Shown here piece by piece: positions 44,049 to 52,588 of a stretch of DNA of 53,479 nucleotides. Position numbers and translations under genes: made by a program. Under the pieces are notes generated by a model. That model did not search any database and was not told where the DNA came from. It was given only the letters and a program-made list of their open reading frames with translations. Source of the DNA: Nocardioides sp. (GTDB lineage Bacteria; Actinomycetota; Actinomycetes; Propionibacteriales; Nocardioidaceae); NCBI GenBank assembly GCA_025964985.1, contig JAOPXU010000168.1:1-53479 (forward strand), read 5' to 3'. How positions within the stretch are numbered: the stretch's first letter is position 1; each line of letters opens with the position of its first letter.

Positions 44049-45116
44049 ATGACGTCCTCCCCCGACCTGACCTCCTCGCCCTCCGCCCGCGTCGTCGTCG
44101 TGACCGGCGGCACCGCCGGCATCGGGCGGGCCGCGGTGCGCGAGTTCGCCGAGGCCGGCTACGACGTCGCCGTCCTGGCCCGCGGCGCCGCCGGGCTCGC
44201 CGCGACCCGCGCCGAGGTCGAGGCCGCCGGCCGCCGCTGCCTGACGATCGCCTGCGACGTCGCCGACCGCGACGCCGTCAACGACGCGGCCGAGCGGATC
44301 GAGGCCGAGCTGGGCGAGATCGACGTGTGGGTCAACAACGCGTTCGTCGGTGCGCTGTCGTGGTTCTGGGACACGACGCCCGAGGAGTTCGACCGGATCA
44401 CGGCCGTCACCTACGGCGGCCAGGTCAACGGCATGCGCACGGCGCTCGAGCACATGCGCGCGCGCGACCGCGGTGCGATCGTCAACGTGTCCTCGGCCCT
44501 GGCCCACCGCTCGATCCCGCTGCAGGCGGCGTACTGCGGGGCCAAGCACGCGATCAAGGGCGTCACCGAGTCGGTGGTCACCGAGCTGCGCGCCAGCGGC
44601 AGCTCGATCACCGTCGACCTGGTGACGCTGCCGGGCGTCAACACGCCCCAGTTCGGCTGGAACATGAACAAGATGCCGCAGGACCCCGCCCCCGTCCCGC
44701 CGCTCGTGCAGCCCGAGGTGGCCGCCCGGATGATCCGCTTCGCAGCCGAGCACCCGCGCCGCAACTCGTGGGTCGGGTTCGGCACCGTGCAGACGGTGCT
44801 GGGCAACCGCATCGCGCCGTGGTTCATGGACCGCTACCTCGCCCGCAACGGCGTCGACGGCCAGCAGACCGACCGGACCACCCACCCCGACGAGGGCCAC
44901 AACCTCTTCGAGCCCCTCGACGAGCTCGAGGACCGCGGCGCCCACGGCTCCTTCGACGACACCGCCAGCTACCGCGACCCGGTCTCGGCGCTCGCCCGCG
45001 CCTGGGAGACCGGCCGCGAGAGCGCCGTCCAGGTCGCGGTCGTCGGCTCGGCGCCGGCCCGCAAGGTGGTCATGGCGCTGGCCGGTCGCGCCGGCGTCAC
45101 CCGCCCCGGTTACTGA
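44049..45116 (+). CDS. SDR-family oxidoreductase with C-terminal extension
   Basis: 355 aa. Cofactor site TGGTAGIGRAAVREF, VNNAFVG, the catalytic Ser (NVSSAL) and YCGAK with Tyr and Lys, then LPGVNTPQF. About 90 residues follow the usual end (NLFEPLDELEDRGAHGSF...), a form common in Actinobacteria and Burkholderia. It is divergent from the ABC exporter; the gap (43907-44048) holds a CCTATCG direct repeat at 21-nt spacing (43935 and 43956) and nothing else clear. The AlkB gene follows after 19 nt. Confidence 0.88.
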   Translation: MTSSPDLTSSPSARVVVVTGGTAGIGRAAVREFAEAGYDVAVLARGAAGLAATRAEVEAAGRRCLTIACDVADRDAVNDAAERIEAELGEIDVWVNNAFVGALSWFWDTTPEEFDRITAVTYGGQVNGMRTALEHMRARDRGAIVNVSSALAHRSIPLQAAYCGAKHAIKGVTESVVTELRASGSSITVDLVTLPGVNTPQFGWNMNKMPQDPAPVPPLVQPEVAARMIRFAAEHPRRNSWVGFGTVQTVLGNRIAPWFMDRYLARNGVDGQQTDRTTHPDEGHNLFEPLDELEDRGAHGSFDDTASYRDPVSALARAWETGRESAVQVAVVGSAPARKVVMALAGRAGVTRPGY

Positions 45117-45135
45117 GCCGACCCAGGAGGACGTC

Positions 45136-45744
45136 GTGCAGCCGAGCATCTTCGACGACGAGGGCCTCGCCGTCGACGCGTCGTTCGCCACGGCGCAGCG
45201 CACGCCGCTCGACCGGCACTCCTGGGTCGAGCACGTCCCGGGGTGGCTCACCGGGTCGGCCGAGCTGTTCGACCACCTGCTCGCCCTGCCCGGCTGGGAG
45301 CAGCGCGAGCGTTGGATGCCCCAGGGCAAGGTGGCGGAGCCGCGGCTGACCATCGACGTCGCCGACCTCGACGCGGCCCCGCACCCGGTGCTGCGCACGG
45401 TCGCCGACGCCCTGACGACGCACTACGGCGTCACCTACGACGGCCTGTGGATGAACCTCTACCGCGACCACCGCGACAGCACCGGCTGGCACGGCGACGC
45501 CGCCTCGTGCCGCCGGCCCGAGTGCACGGTGCCGGTCCTGTCGCTCGGCGGCGCCCGGCGGTTCCTGGTCCGGCCTGTCGACGGAGGTGCCAGCACGACG
45601 TTCTCCCCCGTCTCGGGCGACCTCGTCGTGATGGGCGGCCGCTGCCAGAGCGACTGGCGCCACGCGGTGCCGAAGCAGGCGCAGCCGAGCGGCCCGCGGA
45701 TCAGCGTGAACTTCCGGGCCAGCAGCCAGGCGCGGCCGGACTGA
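45136..45744 (+). CDS. AlkB-family 2-oxoglutarate/Fe(II) dioxygenase
   Basis: 202 aa, GTG start with AGGAGG 5 nt upstream. Iron ligands are the HxD of WHGDAA and the His of WRHAVPK; the 2-oxoglutarate Arg lies in RISVNFR. NLYRDHRDSTGWHGD is the family core. It repairs alkylated bases (1-methyladenine, 3-methylcytosine) by oxidative demethylation. It converges with the hydrolase gene with only 3 nt between stops. Confidence 0.92.
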   Translation: MQPSIFDDEGLAVDASFATAQRTPLDRHSWVEHVPGWLTGSAELFDHLLALPGWEQRERWMPQGKVAEPRLTIDVADLDAAPHPVLRTVADALTTHYGVTYDGLWMNLYRDHRDSTGWHGDAASCRRPECTVPVLSLGGARRFLVRPVDGGASTTFSPVSGDLVVMGGRCQSDWRHAVPKQAQPSGPRISVNFRASSQARPD

Positions 45745-45747
45745 GGC

Positions 45748-46626
45748 TCAGGCGGAGACCGGCCGGCCGACGAAGTCGAGGACGTGGCCGGCGACGACCT
45801 GGGGCTGCTCGACGGTGAGGAAGTGCCCGGCACCGTCGACGAGCGCGGCGGCGTGCTCGCCGGTCAGCCGGGCGGCGGCGAGGTCGTAGAAGCGCCGGTC
45901 GAGGCAGCCGTCCTGCGCGCCGTGGAGGTAGAGCGTCGGCACGAGCGGCATGCCGTGGCGCAGGTGCTTCAGGCCCGCGGGCCGCGCCGCGGCCCGGTAG
46001 TAGGACACGACCGCGCGGGCCCGCTCGACGTCGGGCACCGACTCGAGGAGGTAGGCGAGGTCGGAGCGGGCGTCGTAGCCGGGCGACCAGTCGCGCCACA
46101 GCGTGCTGGCCAGCCGGGCGAAGACGCGCTCGGACAGGCCGGGGACCTGGTTGGCGAGGATGTACCAGCTGTTGCGGGGCTGCCGGACGACGGCGCCGAG
46201 CCAGGTGCGGAGCAGGTCGCGCGAGGGGTTCATCACCGGCAGCGGCGGCACGGCCATCGCGACGACCTTGGCGAACGGCGAGACGTCGCTGGCGCCCAGG
46301 CCGTTGGCGGTGATCGCGCCCCAGTCGTGACCGAGCACCACGGCCCGCTCGTCGCCGCCGAGCCGCTCGTGCAGCGCCACCGCGTCGGCCACCAGCGCGC
46401 CGACGGTGTAGTCGCCGTCGCTCGGGATGCCGGAGGGTCCGTAGCCGCGCAGGAACGGCGCCACCACGTGCCAGCCCTGCTCGGCCAGCAGCGGACCGAG
46501 GGTGCGGTAGGTGTGGGCGGTGTCGGGGAAGCCGTGCAGGGCGAGCAGCAGCGGCCCGTCGGCCGGCCCCCAGGTCAGGCAGTGGGCGTCGTGGGTGGGC
46601 AGCGCGACCTTCACGTGACCCGTCAC
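45748..46626 (-). CDS. Alpha/beta hydrolase, epoxide-hydrolase/dehalogenase type
   Basis: 292 aa, GTG overlapping the SDR stop. LALHGFPDTAHTYR is the oxyanion loop, and the nucleophile elbow GHDWGA has Asp rather than Ser, which marks epoxide hydrolases and haloalkane dehalogenases. DGAGHFLTVEQP supplies the catalytic His. The lone Tyr pairs of epoxide hydrolases were not verified, so the exact reaction is open. It is co-translated with an SDR and TetR C. Confidence 0.88.
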   Translation of the reverse strand: MTGHVKVALPTHDAHCLTWGPADGPLLLALHGFPDTAHTYRTLGPLLAEQGWHVVAPFLRGYGPSGIPSDGDYTVGALVADAVALHERLGGDERAVVLGHDWGAITANGLGASDVSPFAKVVAMAVPPLPVMNPSRDLLRTWLGAVVRQPRNSWYILANQVPGLSERVFARLASTLWRDWSPGYDARSDLAYLLESVPDVERARAVVSYYRAAARPAGLKHLRHGMPLVPTLYLHGAQDGCLDRRFYDLAAARLTGEHAAALVDGAGHFLTVEQPQVVAGHVLDFVGRPVSA

Positions 46627-47393
46627 GTGATCGGCGCCTCGGGGTTGACCTCGATCAGGTTGACGTGGACGCCGCGCGGGGCGTCGACCATGAACGTGAT
46701 GGCGTCGGCGAGCGCCTGCGGTTTCATGAAGTGCGGGTGGCGGGCCAGCCCGAACCGCTCCCACTGCGTCAGCACGTGGGCGGCCTGCTCGACGTCCCAG
46801 TCGGTGCCCATCTCGCTCCAGGTGGGTCCGGGACGCACGATCGAGGCGCGCACGCCCGTGCCCTCGAGCTCCATCTGCATCGCGTGGGCCATGCCTTCCA
46901 GTCCCCACTTGCCCGCGGCGTACGCCGACATGAAGGGCCGCGCGCGCACCGCGACGTCGGAGGACACGAAGACCACGTCGCCGCGGCGCCGCTCGACCAT
47001 GCCGGGCACGAACGCGCGGACCAGCCGGTGCGCCCCGGTGACCGTGAGGTCGACCTCGCGCGCGAAGCGGTCGGAGTCGACCTCGTGGATCGTGCCGGGG
47101 GCGACCGCGCCGGCGTTGCTGATGACGACCTCGATGTCACCGAGCCCGGCGGTGACCTCCTTGGCGAACGCCGCGACCGAGTCCTCGTCGGTGACGTCGA
47201 GCGGTGAGACGACGACCTCGCCGCCGCTCTCGCGGATGGAGGCGGCGAGGTCGTCGAGCTTGTCGACCCGGCGCGCGCCCAGCGCGACCGGGTAGCCGGC
47301 CGCGGCCAGCGTGAGCGCGGTGGCCGCACCGATGCCGGAGGAGGCGCCGGCCACGACGGCGGGTCGGCGCGCGGGCCGGTCGTACTTCGACAC
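46623..47393 (-). CDS. SDR-family oxidoreductase
   Basis: 256 aa, GTG start. Cofactor motif VAGASSGIGAATALTL, ISNAGAVAPG, the catalytic Ser in VFVSSDVAV and YAAGK, and VRPGPTWSEMG. The start is 2 nt after the tetR stop, so the three genes tetR-SDR-hydrolase are one unit. The substrate is unknown. Confidence 0.9.
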   Translation of the reverse strand: MSKYDRPARRPAVVAGASSGIGAATALTLAAAGYPVALGARRVDKLDDLAASIRESGGEVVVSPLDVTDEDSVAAFAKEVTAGLGDIEVVISNAGAVAPGTIHEVDSDRFAREVDLTVTGAHRLVRAFVPGMVERRRGDVVFVSSDVAVRARPFMSAYAAGKWGLEGMAHAMQMELEGTGVRASIVRPGPTWSEMGTDWDVEQAAHVLTQWERFGLARHPHFMKPQALADAITFMVDAPRGVHVNLIEVNPEAPIT

Positions 47394-47394
47394 G

Positions 47395-47970
47395 TCAGTG
47401 CCCCTTCAGGATCGTGGAGACCACGCCGTCGAGGCGGTCGCCGAGGTCGGCGTAGCGGATGACGCCCATGCCGGCCTGCAGCAGCGCCCCGGAGAAGGCG
47501 AGGGTGAGCGCGTCGAGCAGCTCGGGGGTGCTCTGCTCGCCGAGGGCCTCGTCGAAGCGCTTGACGAAGAAGGAGCCGATGCGCACCCGCAGCTGGGCGA
47601 CGTCGGGGTCGGAGCTGAGCAGCGCGGGGGTGACGGCCGCGGCGAGCTCGGGAGCGGCGGCGAGCCGGTCGGACATCCGCCGGGTCACGTCCTGCACCCG
47701 GGCGGTCGGCGTCGCGCCGGACGGCTCGTGGCCCTCGTCGTCGGTGAGGTGGCCGAGGAAGAGCTCGGCGAACAGGTGGTTCTTGGAGGCGAGGTAGGTG
47801 TAGGCCGTCGCGGGCGAGACCCCCGCACGGGCGGCGACGGTGCGGACCGTGAGAGCCTCGTGCCCGACGGCGCGCAGCTCCTCGTCGCCGGCGCGCAGCA
47901 GCTTGGTCAGGGTCTCCGCCTGCCGGCTGCGCAGCCCGGAGCGCGAGGACTTGAACACCTGACTGGACAT
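47395..47970 (-). CDS. TetR-family regulator C
   Basis: 191 aa. The HTH is LTVRTVAARAGVSPATAYTYLASK in type, with a helical effector domain behind it. The ATG lies inside the palindrome ACTGGACATGTGTCCAGT, and a -10 (TAGACT) ends 6 nt before it, so autorepression of its own leaderless transcript is expected. The palindrome core GGACAnnTGTCC recurs at 38711, suggesting a second target. Confidence 0.9.
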   Translation of the reverse strand: MSSQVFKSSRSGLRSRQAETLTKLLRAGDEELRAVGHEALTVRTVAARAGVSPATAYTYLASKNHLFAELFLGHLTDDEGHEPSGATPTARVQDVTRRMSDRLAAAPELAAAVTPALLSSDPDVAQLRVRIGSFFVKRFDEALGEQSTPELLDALTLAFSGALLQAGMGVIRYADLGDRLDGVVSTILKGH

Positions 47971-47982
47971 GTGTCCAGTCTA
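47962..47982 (-). promoter_or_regulatory. Self-operator and -10 of tetR C
   Basis: ACTGGACATGTGTCCAGT (47962-47979) is a perfect-armed palindrome overlapping both the start codon and -10 TAGACT (47977-47982, minus). Confidence 0.7.
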
Positions 47983-48033
47983 GGTGCGCCGCGCGCCCGG
48001 CCGCAAGGCAGCCGTCGGGCGGGTGGGTGGGAC

Positions 48034-48540
48034 TCAGGCGCGTCGCGACCGGTCCACGAGCCAGGCGACGACCAGGGCGACCAGCGGGACGAGGACGGCG
48101 ACGCCCGCGGCGACCTCCCACACGACCTGGTCGCCGGCCGTGGTCGAGACGGCCAGTGCGGGGTCGGTGTGGTTGCCCGAGGCGGTCAGCATCACGAGGG
48201 ACAGCCCGAGCGTGGCGGTGGACAGGACACTGCCGAGGGAGCCGGCGGCCCGGGTCGCGGCCGAGGTGGTGTGGAGCACCGCCGCGAGGGACAGCGAGAT
48301 GAGGCCCATGACCGCGGCGCCGCCGTAGATCACGCCGAGCATCAGGCCGTAGAGCGGGTCGAGGTCGGGCGCGCCGTCGGAGACGACCCAGAAGGACTCG
48401 CCCAGCAGCAGGGCCATCGCGACGGTGGCCGGCACGGGGAGCCAGAACAACCACGGCGAGGTGGTGAGCGGACGACGGACGGGCGGGGCCGGCGCGGGCT
48501 GGGCGGGCTGGGCGGGCACGGCGTACGGGGTGGTGGTCAT
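48034..48540 (-). CDS. Small polytopic membrane protein
   Basis: 168 aa from an ATG with GAGG upstream; an in-frame start at 48591 would add 17 residues. A Pro/Ala-rich N-terminus (AVPAQPAQPAPAPPV) precedes four hydrophobic segments (FWLPVPATVAMALLL, MLGVIYGGAAVMGLISLSLAAVL, LGSVLSTATLGLSLVML and VAAGVAVLVPLVALVVAWL). No family was recognised. It is transcribed away from the GNAT gene. Confidence 0.75.
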   Translation of the reverse strand: MTTTPYAVPAQPAQPAPAPPVRRPLTTSPWLFWLPVPATVAMALLLGESFWVVSDGAPDLDPLYGLMLGVIYGGAAVMGLISLSLAAVLHTTSAATRAAGSLGSVLSTATLGLSLVMLTASGNHTDPALAVSTTAGDQVVWEVAAGVAVLVPLVALVVAWLVDRSRRA

Positions 48541-48601
48541 GCCTCGACCCTCGCCGTCGACGGCTGCGGCGAAGAGGGCCCGGGTACTCACGTGTCTCTC
48601 C

Positions 48602-48607
48602 TAGGCT
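48602..48607 (+). promoter_or_regulatory. -10 element (TAGGCT) of the GNAT gene
   Basis: TAGGCT lies 6 nt before the ATG at 48614, favouring this start over the GTG at 48608. Confidence 0.45.
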
Positions 48608-48613
48608 GTGGCC

Positions 48614-48946
48614 ATGCCCAGCCCCGACGAGCCCGCGGTCACGGTGACCGACAACCCCGCCGAGCACCGCTTCGAGATCACCTACGGCGACCGGCTGGCC
48701 GGCTTCGCGGTCTACGACGAGCGGCCCGAGGGATGGGCCTTCACGCACACCGAGATCGACGAGGACCTCGAGGGACACGGGCTGGCCTCCCGACTGGTCC
48801 GCGAGGCGATGGACGCGATGGCCGACCGTGGCGCCCACGTCCTGCCCCACTGCTCCTACGTGCGGTCCTGGCTCGAGAAGCACCCCGACCACCTCGGGGT
48901 CGTGGCGCCCGACCAGCGCGCTGCCTTCGGGCTCCCAGCAGCCTGA
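48614..48946 (+). CDS. GNAT-like N-acetyltransferase (YjdJ/Gcn5-related, short)
   Basis: 110 aa. The core reads HTEIDEDLEGHGLASRLVREAMD, the short-GNAT acetyl-CoA motif (GhG.A..L), then VLPHCSYVRSWLEKHP. This is the compact YjdJ-type family, whose substrates are unknown. The SpoIIE-type phosphatase gene starts 2 nt after its stop. Confidence 0.9.
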   Translation: MPSPDEPAVTVTDNPAEHRFEITYGDRLAGFAVYDERPEGWAFTHTEIDEDLEGHGLASRLVREAMDAMADRGAHVLPHCSYVRSWLEKHPDHLGVVAPDQRAAFGLPAA

Positions 48947-48947
48947 C

Positions 48948-50135
48948 GTGCCGACCAGCCCCCACCCCGCCGCCCACCTGGTCCAGCAGGCCGCCCTCCG
49001 CCCGCCGAGCGAGCTGGTCGACGTGGTCGCCGATGTGGCCCGCGAGGCGTGGGGCGCCGACGGCGTGGAGCTGCTGCTGGCGACGTACGAGCAGACCGAC
49101 CTGGTGCCCCTCGGGCGACGCGGCCGGCGTCACGCGACCGCGCCCGTCGACGACGGACCAGCCGGAGCTTGCTTCCGCAGCGGCGAGGCGATCGTTGCGG
49201 CGGCGACCGGGACGACCTGGGTGCCGGTGACCCACCGCGGCGACCGGCTCGGCGTGCTCGGCGTCGCCGCCGAGCACCTGCCTCCCGACGACCTGCGGGC
49301 CTTCGCCGACGCGGTGGCCCTGCACCTGGTCGCGGGCCGGGGCTACGACGACGCCGTCGAGGTCGCGCGTCGTACGCAGGAGATGGCGGTCGGCGCCGAG
49401 CTGCTGACCTCGCTGACCCCCGCACTGAGCTACGCCGACGCGCGGTTCGCGCTCGCTGCGGTGGTGGAACCCAGCTACGCGTCGGGCGGTGACGCGCTCG
49501 ACCACGCCGTGGACGGCGAGGTGCTGCGGGCGATGATCCTCGACGCCACCGGCCACGGGTTCAACGCCTCGCTCGTCAGCGCCGTCGGCGTGGCGGCCTA
49601 CCGCAGCGCCCGGCGTGCGGGTGAGGACCTGCTCGGCACCTGGTCGGTGATGGACGGCTTCGTCGGCGACACCGGTCGCGGCGACAGCAGCGGTGACGGG
49701 GCGCGCTACGCCACCGCGCTGCTCGTCGAGCTGCACCTCGGCACCGGACGGATCGGCTGGGTCAGCGCCGGCCACCCGGCCCCCGTCGTCCTCCGCGTCG
49801 GCGGCGACGTGACCGTGCTCGAGTCCGACGCCGCACCACCGCTCGGCACCGGCCTGGGCGGCGAGCCGGTCCCGGCCGAGGAGTTCCTCGAGCCCGGCGA
49901 CGTCCTCGTCCTGCACACCGACGGGCTCACCGAGGCGCGCGGGCTCGACGGCCAGATGCTCGGCCTCGACGGCTTCCTGCTCGCCCTGCGCGACGCGCTG
50001 CGCGGCGAGGGGCTCCTCGCCGAGCGGCTGCGCCGGCTGCGGCTCGACCTGCTGGCCCGCGACGACGCCTGGCTCAGCGACGACGCGACCCTGATGGTCG
50101 TCCAGTGGGGTCAGGCCCCCGGTCAGATCGAGTAG
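48948..50135 (+). CDS. SpoIIE-type PP2C phosphatase with an N-terminal sensor domain
   Basis: 395 aa, GTG start. The first ~140 residues form a GAF-like domain (ADGVELLLATYEQTDLVPLG), and the PPM/SpoIIE domain has MILDATGHGFNASL, IGWVSAGHPAPVVLR, DVLVLHTDGLTEAR and WLSDDATLMVV. The Asp residues bind the metals. Such enzymes usually dephosphorylate anti-anti-sigma proteins, but no sigma partner is nearby. It overlaps the convergent ligase gene by 13 nt. Confidence 0.9.
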   Translation: MPTSPHPAAHLVQQAALRPPSELVDVVADVAREAWGADGVELLLATYEQTDLVPLGRRGRRHATAPVDDGPAGACFRSGEAIVAAATGTTWVPVTHRGDRLGVLGVAAEHLPPDDLRAFADAVALHLVAGRGYDDAVEVARRTQEMAVGAELLTSLTPALSYADARFALAAVVEPSYASGGDALDHAVDGEVLRAMILDATGHGFNASLVSAVGVAAYRSARRAGEDLLGTWSVMDGFVGDTGRGDSSGDGARYATALLVELHLGTGRIGWVSAGHPAPVVLRVGGDVTVLESDAAPPLGTGLGGEPVPAEEFLEPGDVLVLHTDGLTEARGLDGQMLGLDGFLLALRDALRGEGLLAERLRRLRLDLLARDDAWLSDDATLMVVQWGQAPGQIE

Positions 50136-51715
50136 CTGCGTCCCCGCTCCTCGCGCATCCACAGCACCCCGTTGCCCGGGGTCGGGCCCTGGGCGGCGAG
50201 CTCGCGCTTGATGACCTTGTTGGTGGCCGTCGAGGGCAGGGACGGCGCGATGCGGACGTAGCGCGGCCACGCCTTGGGTGAGAGGTCGGCCTGGTCGGCG
50301 AGGAACTTCTCGAGGTCGGTCGGGGTCAGCTCGCCGTCGTCGACGAGCACGAGTGCCGCCATCACCTGGTCGCCGACGTTGCCGTCGGGGACGGCGTAGA
50401 CCGCGACCTGGGAGACGACGGGCAGCCGCACGAGGACCCGCTCGATCGGGGCGGCGGCGAAGTTCTCGCCGTCGACACGCATCCAGTCGGCGGTGCGACC
50501 GGCGAGGTAGATGTAGCCGTCGGCGTCCTTGTAGGCGAGGTCGCCGGACCAGTACATGCCGTGGCGCATGCGCTCGTCGTTGGCGGACTTGTCGTTGTAG
50601 TAGCCCTGGAAGTAGCCCGCACCCTGGGTGTTGACCAGTTCGCCGACCGCCTGGTCGGCGTTGATGAGAGCACCGCTCTCGTCGAACTCGGCGATCGCGC
50701 ACTCGGTGACGGTCTCGCTGTTGTAGATCGCCACCCCGTCGAGGCCGGTGCCGATCGAGCCCTTGGGGGTCCCCTCCGACCGCGTGACGATGACGGCGAG
50801 CTCGGTCGAGCCGAAGCCGTCCATGACGTGGCAGTCGAAGCGGCGCGAGAACTCCTCGATGTCGCGGTCGCTCGCCTCGTTGCCGAAGGCCACGCGCAGG
50901 GTGTTGTCGGCGTCGTCGGGCTGCTCGGGCGTCGCCAGCACGTAGGCGAGCGGCTTGCCGACGTAGTTCATGTACGTCGCGCCGTAGCGGCGCACGTCGG
51001 CCAGGAAGCCCGACGCCGAGAACCGGGCCGGCACGATCGCGGCGCCGGCGCCGAGGGCGACCGCCCAGCCGGCGACGACGGCGTTGGAGTGGAAGAGCGG
51101 CATCGAGACGTAGCAGACGTCGTCGGCGGTCACCTTGAACCGCTCGACCAGGTTGAGCCCGGAGAACAGGACCATCAGGTGGGCGACCTGGACGGCCTTC
51201 GGCTCGCCGCTGGTGCCGGAGGTGAAGATCATCATGAAGGTGTCCATGGCCTCGACCTCGCGGTGCGGGGCGAGGGCCTCGACGGTGGTCGCGGACGCCG
51301 CCAGCATCGCGGCCCACTCCTCCGAGCCGGTGTCGAGCACGCGGACGCCGTCGAGGTCGAGCCCCTCGAGCAGTGGCCGGTGCTCGTCGTTGACGACCAG
51401 GAGCTGGCAGTCGGAGCGGCGCACGTCGGCCAGCAGGGCCTCGCCGCGGCGCGTCGTGTTGATGCCGCAGAGCACGTAGCCACCGAGGGCGGCCGCCGCC
51501 ATCGAGCGGAGCATGTCGGGGCTGTTGCCCAGCAGGACGCCGACGTGGAGCGGGCGCTCGGGGTCGGCCTGGGAGATCAGGGCGGCCGCCTCGGTGGCCG
51601 CCTCGGCGAGGTGCTCGCGCCAGGTCCAGGTGGTGCCCTCGTGCAGGACGGCGGGACGGTCGACGTGCTCGCCGGCGGCGAGCTCGCGCAGCAGCTGCTG
51701 GACGTTGTCGGCCAC
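50123..51715 (-). CDS. Acyl-CoA synthetase, FadD17-like
   Basis: 530 aa, GTG start. The motif FTSGTSGEPKAV is the AMP-binding P-loop, with YVSMPLFHSNAVV, DGFGSTELAV, YWSGDLAYKDADGY and a late NKVIKREL Lys. Overall it tracks mycobacterial FadD17 (Rv3506) closely, e.g. FLADVRRYGATYMNYVGKPLAYVLATPE. FadD17 activates the shorter (C5) steroid side chain. It is the second gene after an LLM oxidoreductase with a KstR-like box. Steroid function is inferred from homology. Confidence 0.9.
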   Translation of the reverse strand: MADNVQQLLRELAAGEHVDRPAVLHEGTTWTWREHLAEAATEAAALISQADPERPLHVGVLLGNSPDMLRSMAAAALGGYVLCGINTTRRGEALLADVRRSDCQLLVVNDEHRPLLEGLDLDGVRVLDTGSEEWAAMLAASATTVEALAPHREVEAMDTFMMIFTSGTSGEPKAVQVAHLMVLFSGLNLVERFKVTADDVCYVSMPLFHSNAVVAGWAVALGAGAAIVPARFSASGFLADVRRYGATYMNYVGKPLAYVLATPEQPDDADNTLRVAFGNEASDRDIEEFSRRFDCHVMDGFGSTELAVIVTRSEGTPKGSIGTGLDGVAIYNSETVTECAIAEFDESGALINADQAVGELVNTQGAGYFQGYYNDKSANDERMRHGMYWSGDLAYKDADGYIYLAGRTADWMRVDGENFAAAPIERVLVRLPVVSQVAVYAVPDGNVGDQVMAALVLVDDGELTPTDLEKFLADQADLSPKAWPRYVRIAPSLPSTATNKVIKRELAAQGPTPGNGVLWMREERGRSYSI

Positions 51716-51716
51716 G

Positions 51717-52565
51717 TCAGCCCACCAGCCCGGTGCGAGCGGCGAGCCGGTCGAGGTAGGAGACGACCTCGTCGGCCGACTTGTCGGGCACGCCCCAGAT
51801 GAGGTCGGTGGCCCCGGCGGCGGCCCACGACTCGAGGTCCTCGGGCGAGGGCCGGGTCGCGATCAGCACGTGGATCTCGGGGTCACCGGTGCGCCCGGCG
51901 TCCTTCCAGGCCGCCCGCAGGGCGTCGGCCTTGTCGCCGATCCCCTGCTCGACCGGGGTGGTCATCCAGCCGTCGGCGGTGCGGGCGATCCACTCGAAGG
52001 TCTTGGGGCCGCCACCGGCCCCGATGACGAGCGGGATGTGGGGCTGGACCGGCTTGGGGTAGGCCCACGACGGCCCGAACTTCACGAACTCGCCGTCGTA
52101 GGACGCCTCCTCGTCGGTCCACAGCGAGCGCATCGCCTCGACGTACTCGCGCAGGACGGTGCGGCGCTTGGCCGGCGGCACGTGGTGGTCCTCGAGCTCG
52201 TCGGTGTTCCAGCCGAAGCCGGCGCCGATGGTGACCCGGCCGCCGGAGAGGTGGTCGAGCGTGGCGATCTGCTTGGCCAGGGTGATCGGGTCGGACTCGA
52301 CCGGCAGCGCGACGGCCGTCGACAGCCGGATCCGGGTGGTGACCGCGGCGGCGGTGGCCAGCGAGATCCAGGGGTCGAGGGTGCGCGTGTAGCGGTCGTC
52401 GGGCAGCGTCTCGCCGCCGGTCGGGTGCAGGGCGTCGCGGCGCACGGGGATGTGGGTGTGCTCGGGCACGTAGATCGTGTCGAACCCCCGCTCCTCGGCG
52501 GCGACGGCGAGCAGGGCGGGGGTGATGCCGCGGTCGGACGAGAAGAGGACGAGGCCGTTGCGCAT
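51717..52565 (-). CDS. LLM-class F420-dependent oxidoreductase (TIGR03619-like)
   Basis: 282 aa. LLM signature blocks are EERGFDTIYVPEHTH, RIRLSTAVALPVESDP, AKQIATLDHLSGGRVTIGAGFGW and VIGAGGGPKTFEWIARTADGW. It would use F420 or FMN to reduce or oxidise a hydride-acceptor substrate. The homologue Rv3520c lies in the KstR regulon of M. tuberculosis, and a KstR-like box lies 9 nt upstream of this ATG. It is co-transcribed with the FadD17-like gene (1-nt gap). Confidence 0.9.
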   Translation of the reverse strand: MRNGLVLFSSDRGITPALLAVAAEERGFDTIYVPEHTHIPVRRDALHPTGGETLPDDRYTRTLDPWISLATAAAVTTRIRLSTAVALPVESDPITLAKQIATLDHLSGGRVTIGAGFGWNTDELEDHHVPPAKRRTVLREYVEAMRSLWTDEEASYDGEFVKFGPSWAYPKPVQPHIPLVIGAGGGPKTFEWIARTADGWMTTPVEQGIGDKADALRAAWKDAGRTGDPEIHVLIATRPSPEDLESWAAAGATDLIWGVPDKSADEVVSYLDRLAARTGLVG

Positions 52566-52574
52566 GACCCGAAT

Positions 52575-52588
52575 GAGAACAGGTTCTA
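52575..52588 (-). promoter_or_regulatory. KstR-like box before the LLM/FadD17-like operon
   Basis: GAGAACAGGTTCTA matches TnnAACnnGTTnnA at all fixed positions but the first. It overlaps the stop codon of tetR D and lies 9 nt upstream of the LLM start. Confidence 0.6.
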
